DNA of 64,000 bases from Angiostrongylus vasorum (lineage: Eukaryota; Nematoda; Chromadorea; Rhabditida; Metastrongylidae): assembly GCA_018806985.1 (NCBI GenBank), contig JADANN010000370.1, positions 533,501 through 597,500 on the forward strand, read 5' to 3'. The position numbers were made by a program, and so were the translations under genes. The notes below the pieces were generated by a model, which worked only from the letters and a program-made list of their open reading frames with translations, ran no database searches and was not told the origin of the DNA. Numbering within the stretch: position 1 is the stretch's first letter; every line of letters starts with the position of its first letter. Below, in pieces: positions 12,085 through 25,800 of this stretch.

Positions 12085-12665
12085 TTTGTTTTAACTTAGG
12101 TTACCCTATCTAGATGTTCCTTTACACGGACACTGAGCAATTTATCCGTTTTGCCAATGTATCTGAGCCGGAACGCTTTACAAGAAATCAGATGCACATT
12201 AACGAAACTTTGCACTTATCGCCTTTGCCGTTGAAGCCAGTTGAGCAATTTTTCATGGTCCATAAATAGTCTATAAAAAAAGGTTACAAAGAGTGTAGAT
12301 GACGACGAGAGCGATAACATAGTGTATTCCGTGGTAGTTCAATAACTGCAACTGATTTTTCTGCGTCAGCCCTTTTTTAATCATCGCTTTATCGCCGTGC
12401 TTCGTTTGAGATGAAGGGAATGTTGGATAGGAATTTGCCTAAGCTGAACTAGCCGTTTGGGGGGCTTCGCCTTTTCTCTAGACTTATACCGAGGAGCTAC
12501 TTTTCACGGCCATTTGAGATGTATGTTTCTCGCCCTAAGTCAAATTATTCTTTTGCTGCTCTCTTCCTGTCCACACGTTGGTGGCTGTTCGAAACACGCT
12601 TCTCACAAGTGCCCCTCTCTGCGTGTCAAGTGTGAGAGGAGAGGCAGTGAGCCAGTTTTTTATTA
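12085..12665 (-). mobile_element. Second Penelope-like element fragment
   Basis: The minus strand carries a linker remnant at 12660-12560 (FRTATNVWTG-like, cf. YQTAKNVFTG in the first copy). A GIY-YIG remnant follows at ~12165-12105 (RYIGKTDKLLSVRVKEHLD). It is more decayed than the 1.2-2.1 kb copy. Confidence 0.68.
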
Positions 12666-12999
12666 GGTGGGTTTCGTCACGGCTTGATGATGCAGGTGAT
12701 GATGCTTCAATAAGTTAATTCAAACATTCAAAGACCAAGACCAGCTTCTTTTCCGTGTTTATCAGGTGAAATTTATATACTTGACTGTATGTCCAGCAAT
12801 TCAAAACATTAATCCAGCTCTTTTTTTTGTGAAGCAGATGAGAAAACAATCACCGATACACCTACGACAGAGTGGTGTTCAGAAACAGAATACCAGAGCT
12901 TCTACTTAAAGCACGAACCCAGTGACAAGTGGGACGGCCAGACAGTTTAGTTGGCAGTAGCGAGGCGCTGTCCCATTGCCAATCTCCACATTTGTGCAT

Positions 13000-15200
13000 A
13001 ATATTTCCCGCACTCCCGGTTTCCCTCACTGAGTGATAGTCAGCCGGGCGGTTGTTACAATACCTAGCGCAAGCAACTTTGTGCTTCCCTGAGACGCCAG
13101 TAAATCCAAGGGAAGGAATCTCTGTTTCTATTGCGCCTCTGCTTAGCAAATACTTTTTGTCCACGCAGACATGTTCATAAATGCGTGCGTGGGAGTATTC
13201 TTGTTTATGAGGATTGTTTCTGCGAGTCAAATTGGATCAAGCTACTGGGAATTATATGGTAAGCGGTCAAGAGTGGCCTTTAACAAATAAGCTCCTCCGT
13301 CTACTCTGGGAGAATTGGCAAGCTTCGTGTGAGTACACTCAACCACACGTTAGGAACTCGGCAAGCTACGCGTGAGTATCAAAAAGCGAAACGGAGTAAA
13401 ATAAATGGGCATCATTTCCCTAGCTCCGAAAAAGCCCCGCCTACGAAGCCGGTGGGAATGACAACTAAAGGAAGCCTGCGAAAATCTCAGAAGCATTCTA
13501 GATTGTCCAAATCTAAAAAAAATAAGATGGCGACAAAACCTACAATGCACGTTCACGAGCATCTGAGTCCTCTATTGAAGACCTTATGGTGCACGCTAAA
13601 CGGATAATGTACGACATCATTATACTGGATGAGATGAGAAGATGCCACCCATTTCAAGTTGTCTGTGATACATTACTCCCTGAGAACATGCGACAGTAGA
13701 GAAGTTGGCTTCGTTAGCATCCTCGTCAACACGAGAAAGTGAACATCGGTTCTCTTGAACTACTAACAACCCAAATAGAACGCTTGCGGTTGAAGAGATG
13801 TGGGTTAACACCAGGTTAGGCAATCTTAGTCATCAACACACTCACATCAAGCTACAACGAAGAAGAAGTTGAAGCATTCTGTAAGGCTTTGGAGAGCCTC
13901 TACAGAAGGCTGTACAGAAAAAGACGCCTCGTTTAAACTCGCCACTGAGGATTTTAGAGCTGATATTGGACCCGTAAGAGCGTTTGAAGAACGTCGCATC
14001 TAAACTTTCGGGTTATAGTGGAACTAACAAGTTTAGCTGCCTTTGGCGTTTATCACAGCGACTAAGAGCATCCATGGTAACTCAGGATCAAGGACATTGG
14101 ATGAGCAACAACCAGTTGAGCATGCAGGGATTTCGAAAGGATTTTGCTGCACGTCGCACATCTTAACCGTGTCACGGCTCATAGAATTTTGTCGGGAATA
14201 CTATCTTCTCCTGGTCCTGTTTTTTTCGACTACGAAAAAAAGCGTTTGATACCATCGAAACAAATGCACTACAAACACTCGTGGACCGAAGACTAGACTC
14301 GTCCTGTATACGAACACTGATTGACTGTTATCGAAACTCCACCACGAAAATGAAGCTTTTGCTTCGACTTCTTACAAAACCCATGGAGAAGATTGTCGCC
14401 GATGTTCATTACACAAAAGGTTCTTGACGAGCTGTATAAAAATTTCACTACAAAACTACTATATTCTACAGCGATATTATCATCCACTTAAAAAAGGGTT
14501 TAAGCAAGTCTATGGCATTTCTCCAAAATTATTTAATGCTACCCTCTAGAACGTCATGTCCACGTTGGAAAGGAACTACATGCAGTCAAAATCGATGGTC
14601 GACAATTACGCCATTTTCGCCTTGTTAATGAAATCCTTTGCACACCAGCAAGCGTTACCTTACTCGGGTGCACCAAGTTTTGGCTAAGTTTGACACTCTT
14701 GTGAAAAAAACCGGTCTTCGCCTAAATCTAGAAAAAATCGCGCTTGTGAAGAACAGATTTGTTTCTTATGCTCTATTCACACTCAGTAGAATGGCTATTC
14801 CGAAGGCTTCACGCCTCAGCCTATATGGGTCGTGGAGTTAACATAATCAACAACTTGTTCTGTAGAGTTGTGCAGGATGAAGCGAGCGGCTTAAAAAGTT
14901 TTCCAGTGTATCGATGGCATGCAATGAACGCAACCATTCCTTCTACCTTAATGTACACATTGAAAACTAGTTATAATTAAGTAGCACGAAGGATTATACA
15001 GCGCAGTCGAACCCGCGGCATAACGGTACTGGGTGGCAGCATAAGTATCACGCAAGTGCGAGAAATAATCCAAACGTCAAGGATCAAGATCAGAGGCGCC
15101 GTTGCACACAATAAAATTTCGGAAATCAAGTTTGCCGGCCACGTGATGTGTCTGAACGACAAGTGATGGTCAGCAACGTGACTGAATTCAAACAAAAAAT
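13000..15200 (+). mobile_element. RTE-a copy, strongly decayed
   Basis: The 5' region around 13080-13390 matches the leader of the 57.5-kb copy (the same ACAAATAAGCTCC...CTCTGGGAGA block). Endonuclease remnants follow at 13560-14110. RT remnants are at 14220-14330 (F-DYEKAFDTIE-like) and at 14570-14790 (a T-LRLNLEK segment, then FVSYA-F-L). C-terminal remnants run to ~15190. There are many indels and no long open frame. Confidence 0.8.
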
Positions 15201-15654
15201 AGGAAAGTCATCGCTCCAATGTTGAGAGTTCTTCATGAGAACCCGTGTATGAAGATATGATAATCGGCAAGCTCCGGAAGCGAGTAGAACTCACTTGGCT
15301 GTACGTCTCCGCAACTGTTGATTGGTTTAGCTTTGAATGATGGTGGATTGGCACTTCGTCCAGCAAATCCTAAGACCAACATTCTTCTCAACTCGGCTTT
15401 TATCAAGAATCCGCTGTTTTTCTTGGTCAGTAAAAACGATGCTGTTATTACAGCATCTAATAATACACAAAAGCTGACGATTCGGCTGCTTCGTCGTTGT
15501 ATATCACGATATTCGGATATTGGGTTTCTTCTGCTTAGATTGTAAAAGTGTTTGGGAGGATGCACTGTGGGCTAATTTGACCTTTATAAGAGCTAAAGAT
15601 GTCGAAGCCACAGAAACGTCAACTAGTATTGAATAGAAAATTTTATAACCACAA

Positions 15655-15890
15655 TAATGATGAGATATTTGAAAAATTCCGGATCGCGAGTATCTGTGGT
15701 GAGGATTGAACCCGCTGTCAGCCTTTGTGGGAGTTAACGTGCTCACCACCACACCACGCGGGTTCTTCTTTTCGCTTTCCTCTCAGCCGTGTTTTACACT
15801 GTAGGTGCTATCAGCAATCACCCTTCAAAAGGATTTATCCGAGGAACACAAATCGGCATTGAACCAAGTTAGGTTGAATCTGTAGCACTA
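15655..15890 (-). repeat. SINE-2 copy, reversed
   Basis: Contains reversed ATATCTCA(T)CAT, GAACCCGC and CACCACACCACGCGGGTTC blocks, then the TCAGCAATCACCC body. Confidence 0.65.
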
Positions 15891-16344
15891 ATGAATTAGA
15901 TGAACTAAATAAGTAAATAAAATGAATAAATGTGAATCAAAAACTCTCTATCGACAACGTCGTGTCTGTTTAAGAAGAAAAACATTCGTGATAAACGTCT
16001 GCGTTAATAGAACGCTAGAGGTTAATAGAAGAGAACATCGAGGTTTTAGGAATTGTAAGGTAAATTTTTTGGGAAGAAAAAACTTGTTCTCAGTCTGGAT
16101 GGAACTATCAGGGAAATTAAAATCCTTGTGTATTTCACAGTTCGACACTCAGAAATACGCCTAGACCTGAGTCGGTGACGATACGTGTACTTACATGACA
16201 GAGTGAGTGTATGACAGGAATCACGAATTTGTTCCTGTTAAATTCTTAACATATAATACGCACTCACTATGCTATGACGTAACTAATATACCTACAACAT
16301 AATTACCACTTACGACATGCTTTTAACCGAATTCAATGCCGATT

Positions 16345-16540
16345 TGTGCTCCTAGATCATTTCTGGGTGATTGCTGATAGCGCTGTCAGAGTAAAAATGG
16401 TTAAGAGAAAGGCAATGCAAAGACCTCCGTTGGTGTGGTGGATAGCACGTAAACACGTTGAAGCGGTAATAAGTGGTTCGAAGCTCACCTGAAGTTACGA
16501 GTTTTGCTCTTATCTCAGCATCATTCTAGTTATAACATAA
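16345..16540 (+). repeat. SINE-2 copy, forward
   Basis: Contains the GTGATTGCTGATAGC body piece, the box GTTGGTGTGGTGGATAGCACG, the GTGGTTCGAAGC B box and a TATCTCAGCATCATT tail. Confidence 0.6.
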
Positions 16541-16734
16541 CTTGTTTACATACTTGATCAGTTCATCAACACGACATGAACAGACCCTAATGGACATTCT
16601 AGTCGCTTTGTCACTTTGCTATTATAGCGACGATGTGCGTGATATTCCGTGGTCCAACCTACTGGAGCTGCAATTCAATAATATTGTAAATCACAATGTT
16701 AACTTTTTTATTTACTGCGTACTGTAATTCTTCA

Positions 16735-17165
16735 CGAAGGTTTTATGTGAAATGCAACCACAATGATGCTGAGATATTTGCAATGCTTCGGACCGCAGGT
16801 GTCCGCGGTGGGAATCGAAACTGACATTACCCTTTCCGGTGGCTAAATCTTTCAACACCACACCGTGCAGGTTCTTCTCTTCGAATTTCTATCAGCTAGT
16901 TTTCTGCCTAACGGCGCCACCAGAGCAAGCATCCGTCAACGGAATTGATCTGGGGAGCAGATATCGGCATTAAACCCAGTTAAGCTGAAGCTGTAGTCGA
17001 AATCACAATGGCGCTGATGGCGCCGTTAGCTAGAAAAATAGCTGAGAGAAAGACGAAACGAAGGACTCGCAAGGTGTGGTGGTGAATGCGTTAGCCTCCG
17101 GAAGTGGTAATAGCAGTTTCGATCCTCACCGCAGACACCTGCTGTACGGAGGTTCATAAATATAA
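16735..17165. repeat. Inverted pair of SINE-2 units
   Basis: A reversed unit (16735-17010) is followed directly by a forward unit (17010-17165). Matching arms flank a GGCGCCGTTAG core, so the transcript could fold into a hairpin with ~130-bp arms. Confidence 0.6.
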
Positions 17166-18409
17166 TGTTGTAAATCTTTGTTAAAATTTACTCCAAATGT
17201 TGTAAGAATTCGTTTATATAGCAATACATCCGGAAAAAAAATACAATTAGACGTAACTTGTTTTCCAACTAGACAGCTCTGTTTTTCCGAATAACTGCTG
17301 CGACACTGTTTTATGGATAGAAGTTGCTCTTCTTCTACAAAATCTTCTATTTTACAAATTATACTGCTTGCTGTGCCATTCCTTCTCCGTCATATATATC
17401 GCTGTACTCTGAACGCTTTCAAGTTTTAGTAGGACTCATTCTCGTATACTGGTTTCTAATTTCGGAGTTTCAGTTGGTGGACGAGTCACTGAATCCATGG
17501 AGATACTCCATGCACTCGCCTCCATTCGCAGCATCAGAAGTTGAACTCGTTGAGGCCTACCGATAAACCAGCTCAATGTTTTTGTCTTTTCCTTCAAATC
17601 TAGTACCAATTTACAGACTCCGGAGTGATGGCATGACGAATTAGACATCTCGTGGCTTAGGATCGAAACAAACACTAAGTGTGCATTGAAGGGCACTTTA
17701 ACCACTGCACTGTATAGCTTTTCTTCATTTTTTATGTCGATGCCATAAATAAAATATTTCGTCAATTTAAAGCAAGGATATCGAAAGAAGTGGACTGTCG
17801 GTTGAGTACTACTGTACTGTTCGTAGTTTTGATGTGAACTTTTGTCTAACTCTCGTCTTTGTTTTCATCATAGCGTCACCTTGAAAGAACTAGACTATTA
17901 CTGTCCATGAAAAGACCAGTACCGTACGCGCTACCGATCGCTCTCTACGAGGACCGTTTCCCCTTGTTCGTATAGTTTCGAAAAAATATGAAAGCATATT
18001 TTCCATATCCGCGTAATTAGAGTTTCTAGAAACAATTACAAAGTTCTTCGGAAGTATGTGATATCCATCAAAGTGTGTCCATGTTTTTTTCCACGTTTTT
18101 CCCGCCAATAATCCCTTACTTCACGCGAATTACGCCTCTGATGTGCAAACTTCTGTAGAAAATTCTCATCTAAGAAATATGCTTGATTGGTTTTAATGTT
18201 AGTCGTTTAAGGAACTGCCATGCTATGACGGGCCACCTTCGTAAATACTACAGACCCTAACATTTCTCCTTTTTTTTCCGTGTGATTGTCGTCCATGGTC
18301 TGCTTCAAGTTCGGATTTTCACTGCTTTAGATCTTAAAGATGGGATATCCTTCGAATGTCTGAACTCCGCTGAACTGCACAATCAGGATGGATGTTTTAG
18401 ATGGCTCTT

Positions 18410-18690
18410 TCTGTGCCCCTCCTCCTCCATCACTTCTTGCTTTCCATTCATTTTCTTCACATTCATCATTCACAAAGGTCTTTCAACATTTACCACAATG
18501 TTTCTGCTGTTGGTTGACGATCTTGCCTTATTTTTTATGATTGATGTAGAATGGTGGTCAAGTCGACTGTCCTTGCAATCGTGAGGAAAGGAAATATAAG
18601 ACGTTCCCATATGGACTGGAGACGAGCTTTTGGGGAAGAGGTCAAACCTGCACCTTGCCCCTTGATCACTTTCGCACCATAGATTTTGGA
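18410..18690 (-). repeat. SINE-3 copy
   Basis: About 280 bp with the CTTCACATTCATCATTCACAAA and GATGTAGAATGGTGGTC-GTCGA blocks shared by the other SINE-3 copies. Confidence 0.55.
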
Positions 18691-18957
18691 GTTATTAGGT
18701 TTTTATCCCAACATATACATAGTGCACTCCTCTTTCCCGGTCTTCTGACTCTAAGCATTATCCTTCGTTGACCGTACTTCTCAAATTGATGACGTCGCTT
18801 ACGAACATTGGAACTGGTTCTGAAATATTTCTTCTTGTTTCACCACCCTTCTTAATTCTAGGATTCAGTAATGATTGACACTCTTGAAGGTGAAGCACTG
18901 TCTGAGTTTTGACTAGTTTACGAAGCTTTTATTCCCATATTCTGGATTTTCAAAGGG

Positions 18958-19125
18958 AGCACATGTGGCGCAGGCTTCAGAGGTTCCTGCAGTACAGAAT
19001 GCATTAGTCGCTAGTTCGATTCCACGCTTCAGTTTCACTAAGCTTTACATCCCTCGAAGGTCAGCAAATTCGCATCAGATTCGTCCAGGAAGTAAAAAGT
19101 ACTAAAGTAATATACCGGTAGACGC
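18958..19125 (+). repeat. SINE-1 partial copy
   Basis: Has an A-box-like GTGGCGCAG and the B-box TAGTTCGATTCC, but no 3' tail. It lies about 250 bp upstream of the PGAP2 start codon. Confidence 0.5.
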
Positions 19126-19372
19126 TCAAATGCCACTGTACAAGCTTGTTACGCACTCAACTACCTCTACAATGCTACGAGTGCATTTAAATGCTTGGCT
19201 TATCCTTTAGTGATCGATCAAAGTCGAACGCTATCCCCCTATCCTTTGTATTCTTGATTGTGCTGAAATTTTCAATACTTTGCAAAATATTCGATAACCT
19301 AGTAGCTTCTGTTGTAGAAGTTAATGAGCAATAAAGCCCATAATTCTAGTTTGTCACCTTCTTCTACTCAAA

Positions 19373-22300
19373 ATGGTTATGATGACAAACGATGATAGCG
19401 TAGAGAAGATGGTGAAAGGTAAGCGATTCTGTTTCTGCTTTTGGTTAGAACTGTTAAGGATTCCAGTATGACATTTCTCCCATTTGCAAACCAGAACTGA
19501 TCTGAATTAGTAAATCATAACGAGTAAAATTGGTTGCAGTAATAAAGTTCACTAAAAAACTGTTTCTTACCCAATTTTGGAGGCAATGGTAGTTCAGCAT
19601 TTGCCTCAATTCTTTTTATATGATTCATTTCAAGTGTCAAATGTACTAAAGCTGAAAATGTTTTGTGAGAGATTCGTCCCGATAACTATAATTTCGTTCC
19701 GAAAGAAAAACGAACCTAATAGATACTTACTCTTTTAATTTTTGTTAACGCCTCCGTTTTGTTCTTGAGCAGACAAGACTTGTTACCACAATGTTTTTGT
19801 TTCACATTAGATAACGGTTTGGCGATTTCGGCTCCTTGAGAGCCTGGAATTGCCGAGTCGATAAGTCTAGTCAGCCAAATATTTTCATAACCTCAGAAGA
19901 AAAAAAATTCAAGGTCTAAATTTCAATCTCATCAGAAATAGTTTATTCTGAGCACTTTTCTAAAAGCTATAAGAAATAAGAAGAGTTCTGACATTTTGAA
20001 TCCTTTTTTGGTGGTTTTATTAAGGATCTTGCCCTTCTAATAAGGCGTGATAGAGCGGCAGTTGTGTACGGTCGTCTGTTCCACTTGCTAAGAAACAGCA
20101 CCTCCCAACCGAATGATTTCTGGCTTTTCAGTGCGGTTCGTCGTCAGTATGGGAGCACTGCTTCCTGGCTTTGGATGTTACTTCTGTATTGCTTACACGT
20201 ATATCTTCCAGTACGAAATCATTGCTAACTTTACGGAGGATGACCAATGCCCAGGTGTTCATTCGTGAGTTAAATATATGGAGTTCACAAAAAAAACTAA
20301 CCGTGATGGTGATCACATTGGAAAAAACACTAAATAGAAGTCGCGAAACCAAATTTTATCGATGAGAGGTTTAAATAGGCTGTTAGTGACAAGAGTTAAA
20401 ACTGTTGAGTTGATTGTGTTACGGAAAATCTATGTTAAGCTGCCCAGTTGTTATGTGAACTATAAGAACAACCTAAGCAAAATCTTATTTCTCAAGCGTC
20501 AAAAAATCCTAGGATGTACAAAAGCATTGAAAAGTACAACATATTAGTAACTCTTTCTCTCTTGATTGGTTAGCCCTTGGGCGAATCGAGCCGGAGACCT
20601 CTCCAATGTCAATAGCAGAGCGCTTCTTACCACTGTGCTATGTGAGCAAGCGAGCTGACAGAATAAGAAATAGAAAATTTCAGCTCAAGTACAACAACCG
20701 AAAACATCAACGACGTGTTTTCGGACACTGTGTCTTTCTAGACCAAATCCTGCTTTTCAGTCGGATCTCTTTCGAAATATGAGTTTCGACGACAAAAAGC
20801 TAAAAAGCCATGATTCACGGGATCTAAAGCCTAGCATGTAATCTTCATTATGGAAAGCGAACCTTTAACTTGTAGTGAAAGATGTATTAGTTCTGGTGTT
20901 CCTTATCTATATTGATAAAATTCTTGCGACTTGAAACAGATTAATTTGATCTTAAGAACAGCAATTATTTTCTATCTTATCATTGATGCATTAAGATGGA
21001 TAGAAACTCACTTACGCTTTTAAGGCCAATGCAAGAGCTTGCGAACGTTTTGAACATCAAATGGCGTGCAAACACTTAGTACATTTTTGCAATCCGTGTA
21101 GACAGCGATTTCTCGTTTGGGGCTACTTTTTTTCTTTCTTTTTTTTTCAAATCATTTGTTTTCAAAACGAACTGAGTTGGAAAGAGCGATTTCGTTCAGT
21201 AGGACATGATGATTTCCCCAGAAATCTCAACGGTGTTTGTGGCTTCAGCGCCATCACACACGAAATTTTATAAACCTGAATTTCGTTTTGGGCTTTTTTG
21301 GAACTTTAGTTCGAGACAAATCTGATGTCGAGTGAATATTTTAGAGTAACCATATACTCCTTTAAAACAATAGAGCAAAATAGTGTAAGTTTATAGTTTT
21401 TTCCAACTTCTCCACTAATCCAATTATGGTAAAAGAATCGTTTGTTGATGAAAAACCTGCTTTACTCAAAGAGATTAATGTAACTGAACAAATTAATTTT
21501 TTAGGAAACTTCCTCCAGTTTCATATGCTATCGGAATGTGGGAACCGCAACGATATTTCTGGCTTTTCATCATGTTCCTCCACTGCCCGCCAAGAATTTT
21601 TTTTCTCATTGTACGTTTTTATCCTGAACACTCAAATACTTGAATGACCCGTCCTCACTAGTTGTGCAGGCCCCAGCACAATGACCACTTTTCGGAGATT
21701 TGCTGGTTAAACCATTGTGGTTCACTTGAATCCCGAGGATAGCCTGGCCAAAGTCTGCCCCAGGTCGTCACCACGATAGGCAGTTGCCGCCCTGGTGGAT
21801 TAGAGGGAGATTTGCCACTGTGCGACTTTGATACCAGGACGGTGGTGAATCCTGGTATTGGTTTACTCTTAGCTAGGCTTCCCGATGGAAACGCCAGACT
21901 CCTTCTCAGCTTGGGAGACCCTGCCGGGAGGACGAATCCGCCTGCTGTACATCGCAGTCCGACACCGGCAAACCGTTGGGATGTTTTTATCAATACATTG
22001 TAATTCAGCATGAGTTTCATTATTAATTGTGGACCGACGACTCGAATCAACGCCGCCCTGAAGAATACGAAGGCGTCGAAATATAGAAATATTATCTGAA
22101 TAAATGTTATTGATTTCCAACATATCCTACTATAGAGCACAATTACGCTGTACAGACCCAATGAAATGATAGTATTCACCACGTGTTACAAAGCTATTAA
22201 TGAGTTTTGGTCGGTACCTGCTTCGCAGCTTGATGCTCTCATCCTTCGAATAGTGTCGAAGATCACCTTCGCATCTGTTAATACTCTATCTGGATGTCAC

Positions 22301-22832
22301 GTCTCGAAGGAAGATGACGAAATGATTTCCCAAATGAAACGACGGGCTGACTGGCCTTGGAAATCCACCTCCTTCTTCCCCAAGTTGGATTTGGGAGTAT
22401 TACCGAACGAAACATAACCACGGTTTTCCGCTTGTCTATGAGCCACTTAAAGGATGATCAAATTCTCATGAAAAAAGGTCTTGGTTACATAATGATGTCG
22501 TTCAATACGTCCGACGCCTTGTTCTTTCTCACCTGGCGCTACCAACCCTCCTCCATCCAGGGTCGCAAAATTCTTGCCAAACTTGTCTGTGATCACTTCG
22601 CTTTCTGCAATCCATAAAAAGCTGTAGACTTTTGTGATGAAGATCTGAAACTGACTAGTACGGCTACCTCAGAGTCTCAGGTGATCGACTGACCCAGCAT
22701 TCACGAGAAGCAACCGAACCCATACACAAATACGAAGACTTTTGAGGATGGTGGATGCGAAGAAACGAATCAAACGCAAGAAGTACAGAGATCTGCGAAA
22801 TATGTGGTGTTAGGTCGTGTAAGGTGATGCAT

Positions 22833-22874
<42 letters not shown>

Positions 22875-25800
22875 TATGTGTACACATATATATGTCCATA
22901 GTGATTGATCCTTTTCGTAAACTTTGTGCACACTTTTTTTTCAGCTCTATCGACGAGCATTTCGAAAGGCTGCGCCGAAATCGGCTGCGTATCACCAGGT
23001 CATCTATTTCTACACGAAAACCATGTGGATCGAGTTGCTCGGTCTCATTGCCGTCTCCATCATTGACATAAAGTTCAGTTTTGGTAAGCAATACGTTACG
23101 TTGATAGAAAGCCGGGAGCACATTAGAAGCGGAGAGGACAATGAAGTTATAAGGTGAAACGGAAGAACAACAAGGCGAAACCTTTAAAAAACGATAACGA
23201 AGGTTCAATGTCACATTGAGTACTTAGCGCAGTATTCAATTCACTCTTCTTCTAGAATTTGCCCGCTACTTCAGCAAATGAGTATACCAACAAAATGTTA
23301 TTCATTTTATCTATATTATCTATCTATATTTATATGATCTTATAAACTGATCTTGTTGAGCTGATGCGAGGTTGGTGTAGGTTTTCGTTGTCGTTGTTGT
23401 TGTTGTTGTTGGTCGATGGCTAACGTTCCAGCGATTTCGCCTTCTTCAGAGCCTGAACGTATTTTATGTAACAGTCGCCTTATATTCGGTGAAAAAAAGA
23501 TGGTATTAATGAAGATTATATTTTCAAATAAACGCCATATCGATCAAAAAGGCTACTCACCGTGCTGTTACGAGTGGGGGCTGGCCGGAGCCGTGTTCAC
23601 GTAGGACGACGAGCGAGACCCACCCAGGTTAAAAAAATAGTTTTGAAATAAGGCGCCAGGTCACATGTGATAGTGAGGCATTCGTCTTTCCGGAAAATGT
23701 TATCCATCGACACTTTCTAATAACCTGAATCACCTGTCGTCCCGTTGACCGTCGAGTGACTCTAGTGGGTGCCAGTAAATTTTCCATTTCTCCCTGCCTC
23801 GTGCAACTGTAGCCCAGTGGGCCATTCTCGCTCCTAGGAACTCGTTCAGCATCGTATTTATTTCTAGGGCTTTCTGTGAATAACTCTGAGCATCGGATCG
23901 GTGGTGTTTCTGCAGTAAGCTGATATCCCGAGGAATCCAGTCACTAAAACGGCTCTTGTCCATCGGTTGTCACTTATACGCATTATGTGTTCCGCATACT
24001 TTATCTACAACACTTTGATGTAGAGAACGATGTGTTTGATTTTTGACCGTTGACGTGTATCCGATCTCCGGATCACCTCTCTCGCTTGCGTGATACGTGA
24101 TGCTTTTAGCGTTGTATATTCCACTGGGCGTTCAACAACGCTGGGTGAGCTTTTACCCTGCTTATGCAGCGATCGGCATTCTGAAGCTTACGTTGGGCAG
24201 AAAGAATCGTGGAGTCGAAAAGATGAGCAAAGAGTCGGGTGCTCTCTGTTCTCTTCACATCCTCCGTGCTCTTCAGAACCCAGTAAGCCACTCGCTTCCT
24301 CCGGCTCATCTCTGCAGCTTGAGCCACCATGTTATTTTGCCGATCTGCATGGATATAGGTGGAGTATTTGGAGACATGCGTACCGCTAAGCGTGAATCGG
24401 GCGGGCATACGTAACCAATCCGTTCCTCATGAACACCGTTTTTGTGAGATTTGATCGAAGAGCAATCTTTCCAAAGGCTTTATCAAAATCGTTAAGCTTT
24501 CATTCCGTTTGGCTACTGTTTGATGTTATAAGAACGATGTCATCAGCAAAGCGAAGATGGTGTAATTGCGGACCATCGATTTTCACTCCTACGTTGTCCC
24601 ACTCCGGTGTTCGCATGACGTTCTCGAGGTTGGCGGTAAATAATATCGGTATCACCTTGCTGAACCCCTCGTTTGATGTCGATATTAATATCGTTGCAGA
24701 ATTGTGCTATCTTGTTTATATGTTCTTAAGAGCTCATCTTGTTGACCTGATGCGAGGTTGGTATAAGTTGTTTAGTGTTTAGTGTGTTTACGAGGATAGG
24801 TGGAAGACTCGTAATGTGTGCAGATTCTATACTGTCCTGACCCGCTGTTGTTAGATTCCTCACTGACGAAATAACATGTCGGATTTCAGAAGGAAGGAGC
24901 GATGGAACAACATATCCATCCTTCTTTATTTCCTATGAGTGCAGGGTGACGTGGACACTGAATGGATCCGAGTAGCAGTCGTGAATGATTTTCTCCATTG
25001 CCTTTTTGGAAGCTGTAACTACTACGTCTGGGCGTCGGAGTGCAATTACCATAGCTTTGTAATTGGCGAAGAAAATTTTTTTACTGCCGATCTGCATTGT
25101 ATTGCAATTTCAAACATGAGTTGGCGGTTGCTTCTCGCTCACCCTGCTCGTCCCATTCTAATCCACGCCTCCCAACGTGACGTTTTTCAGACATTCTTTT
25201 GGGTACGGCATTAGCGTTGAAATCTCCAGTAATGACCTTAAAGAATGTATAGCCTTCTCTGTAAAATTCAAGGTCCATATTGAACACTTCGACTTCGTCT
25301 TCGTCATAGCTTCATGTTGGCGCGTAAACAACGATGATTTCAACCGCAGGTGTCTGCTGTGGGCAACGAACGCGCTATTGTCCTTTCCTGGGAGCAACGC
25401 GTTCACCACTACACCATGCGGGTCCTTCGTTCCGCCTGTCTCTCAGCTAGTTCTATCGATCTTTTGCCATCAGCAATCACCCGTCAGCGGGATTGATCTG
25501 GGGGGCGGGCCCAGATTGGCAACGAACCCAGTTAAGCTGAGGCTCTAGTTACAATCACGATTTTAACTTATTATTTACTGCTCTTTTTTAATGGCAGGGT
25601 ATATTGCGAAATATAACTCCAATGATGCTGAGATATTTGCAAAACTCTCTCACCAGATCATTCCCGCCGACGGGTGATTGCTGATGGCAAAAGATCGATA
25701 GAAGTAGCTGAGAGACAGGCGAAAAAAAGGACCTACATGATCTGGTGGTGAACGCCTTACTCCCCGGAAACGACAATAACGCGTTCGTTCCCCACCGGAG

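Noticed and set aside
20575..20655. Functional tRNA gene on the minus strand
   Set aside because: A- and B-box-like sequences are present, but the acceptor and T stems do not pair and similar heads occur in the SINE families.
21658..22182. 174-codon minus-strand frame as a gene
   Set aside because: It runs across a solo RTE-b leader, and the other leader copies are not open in the same frame.
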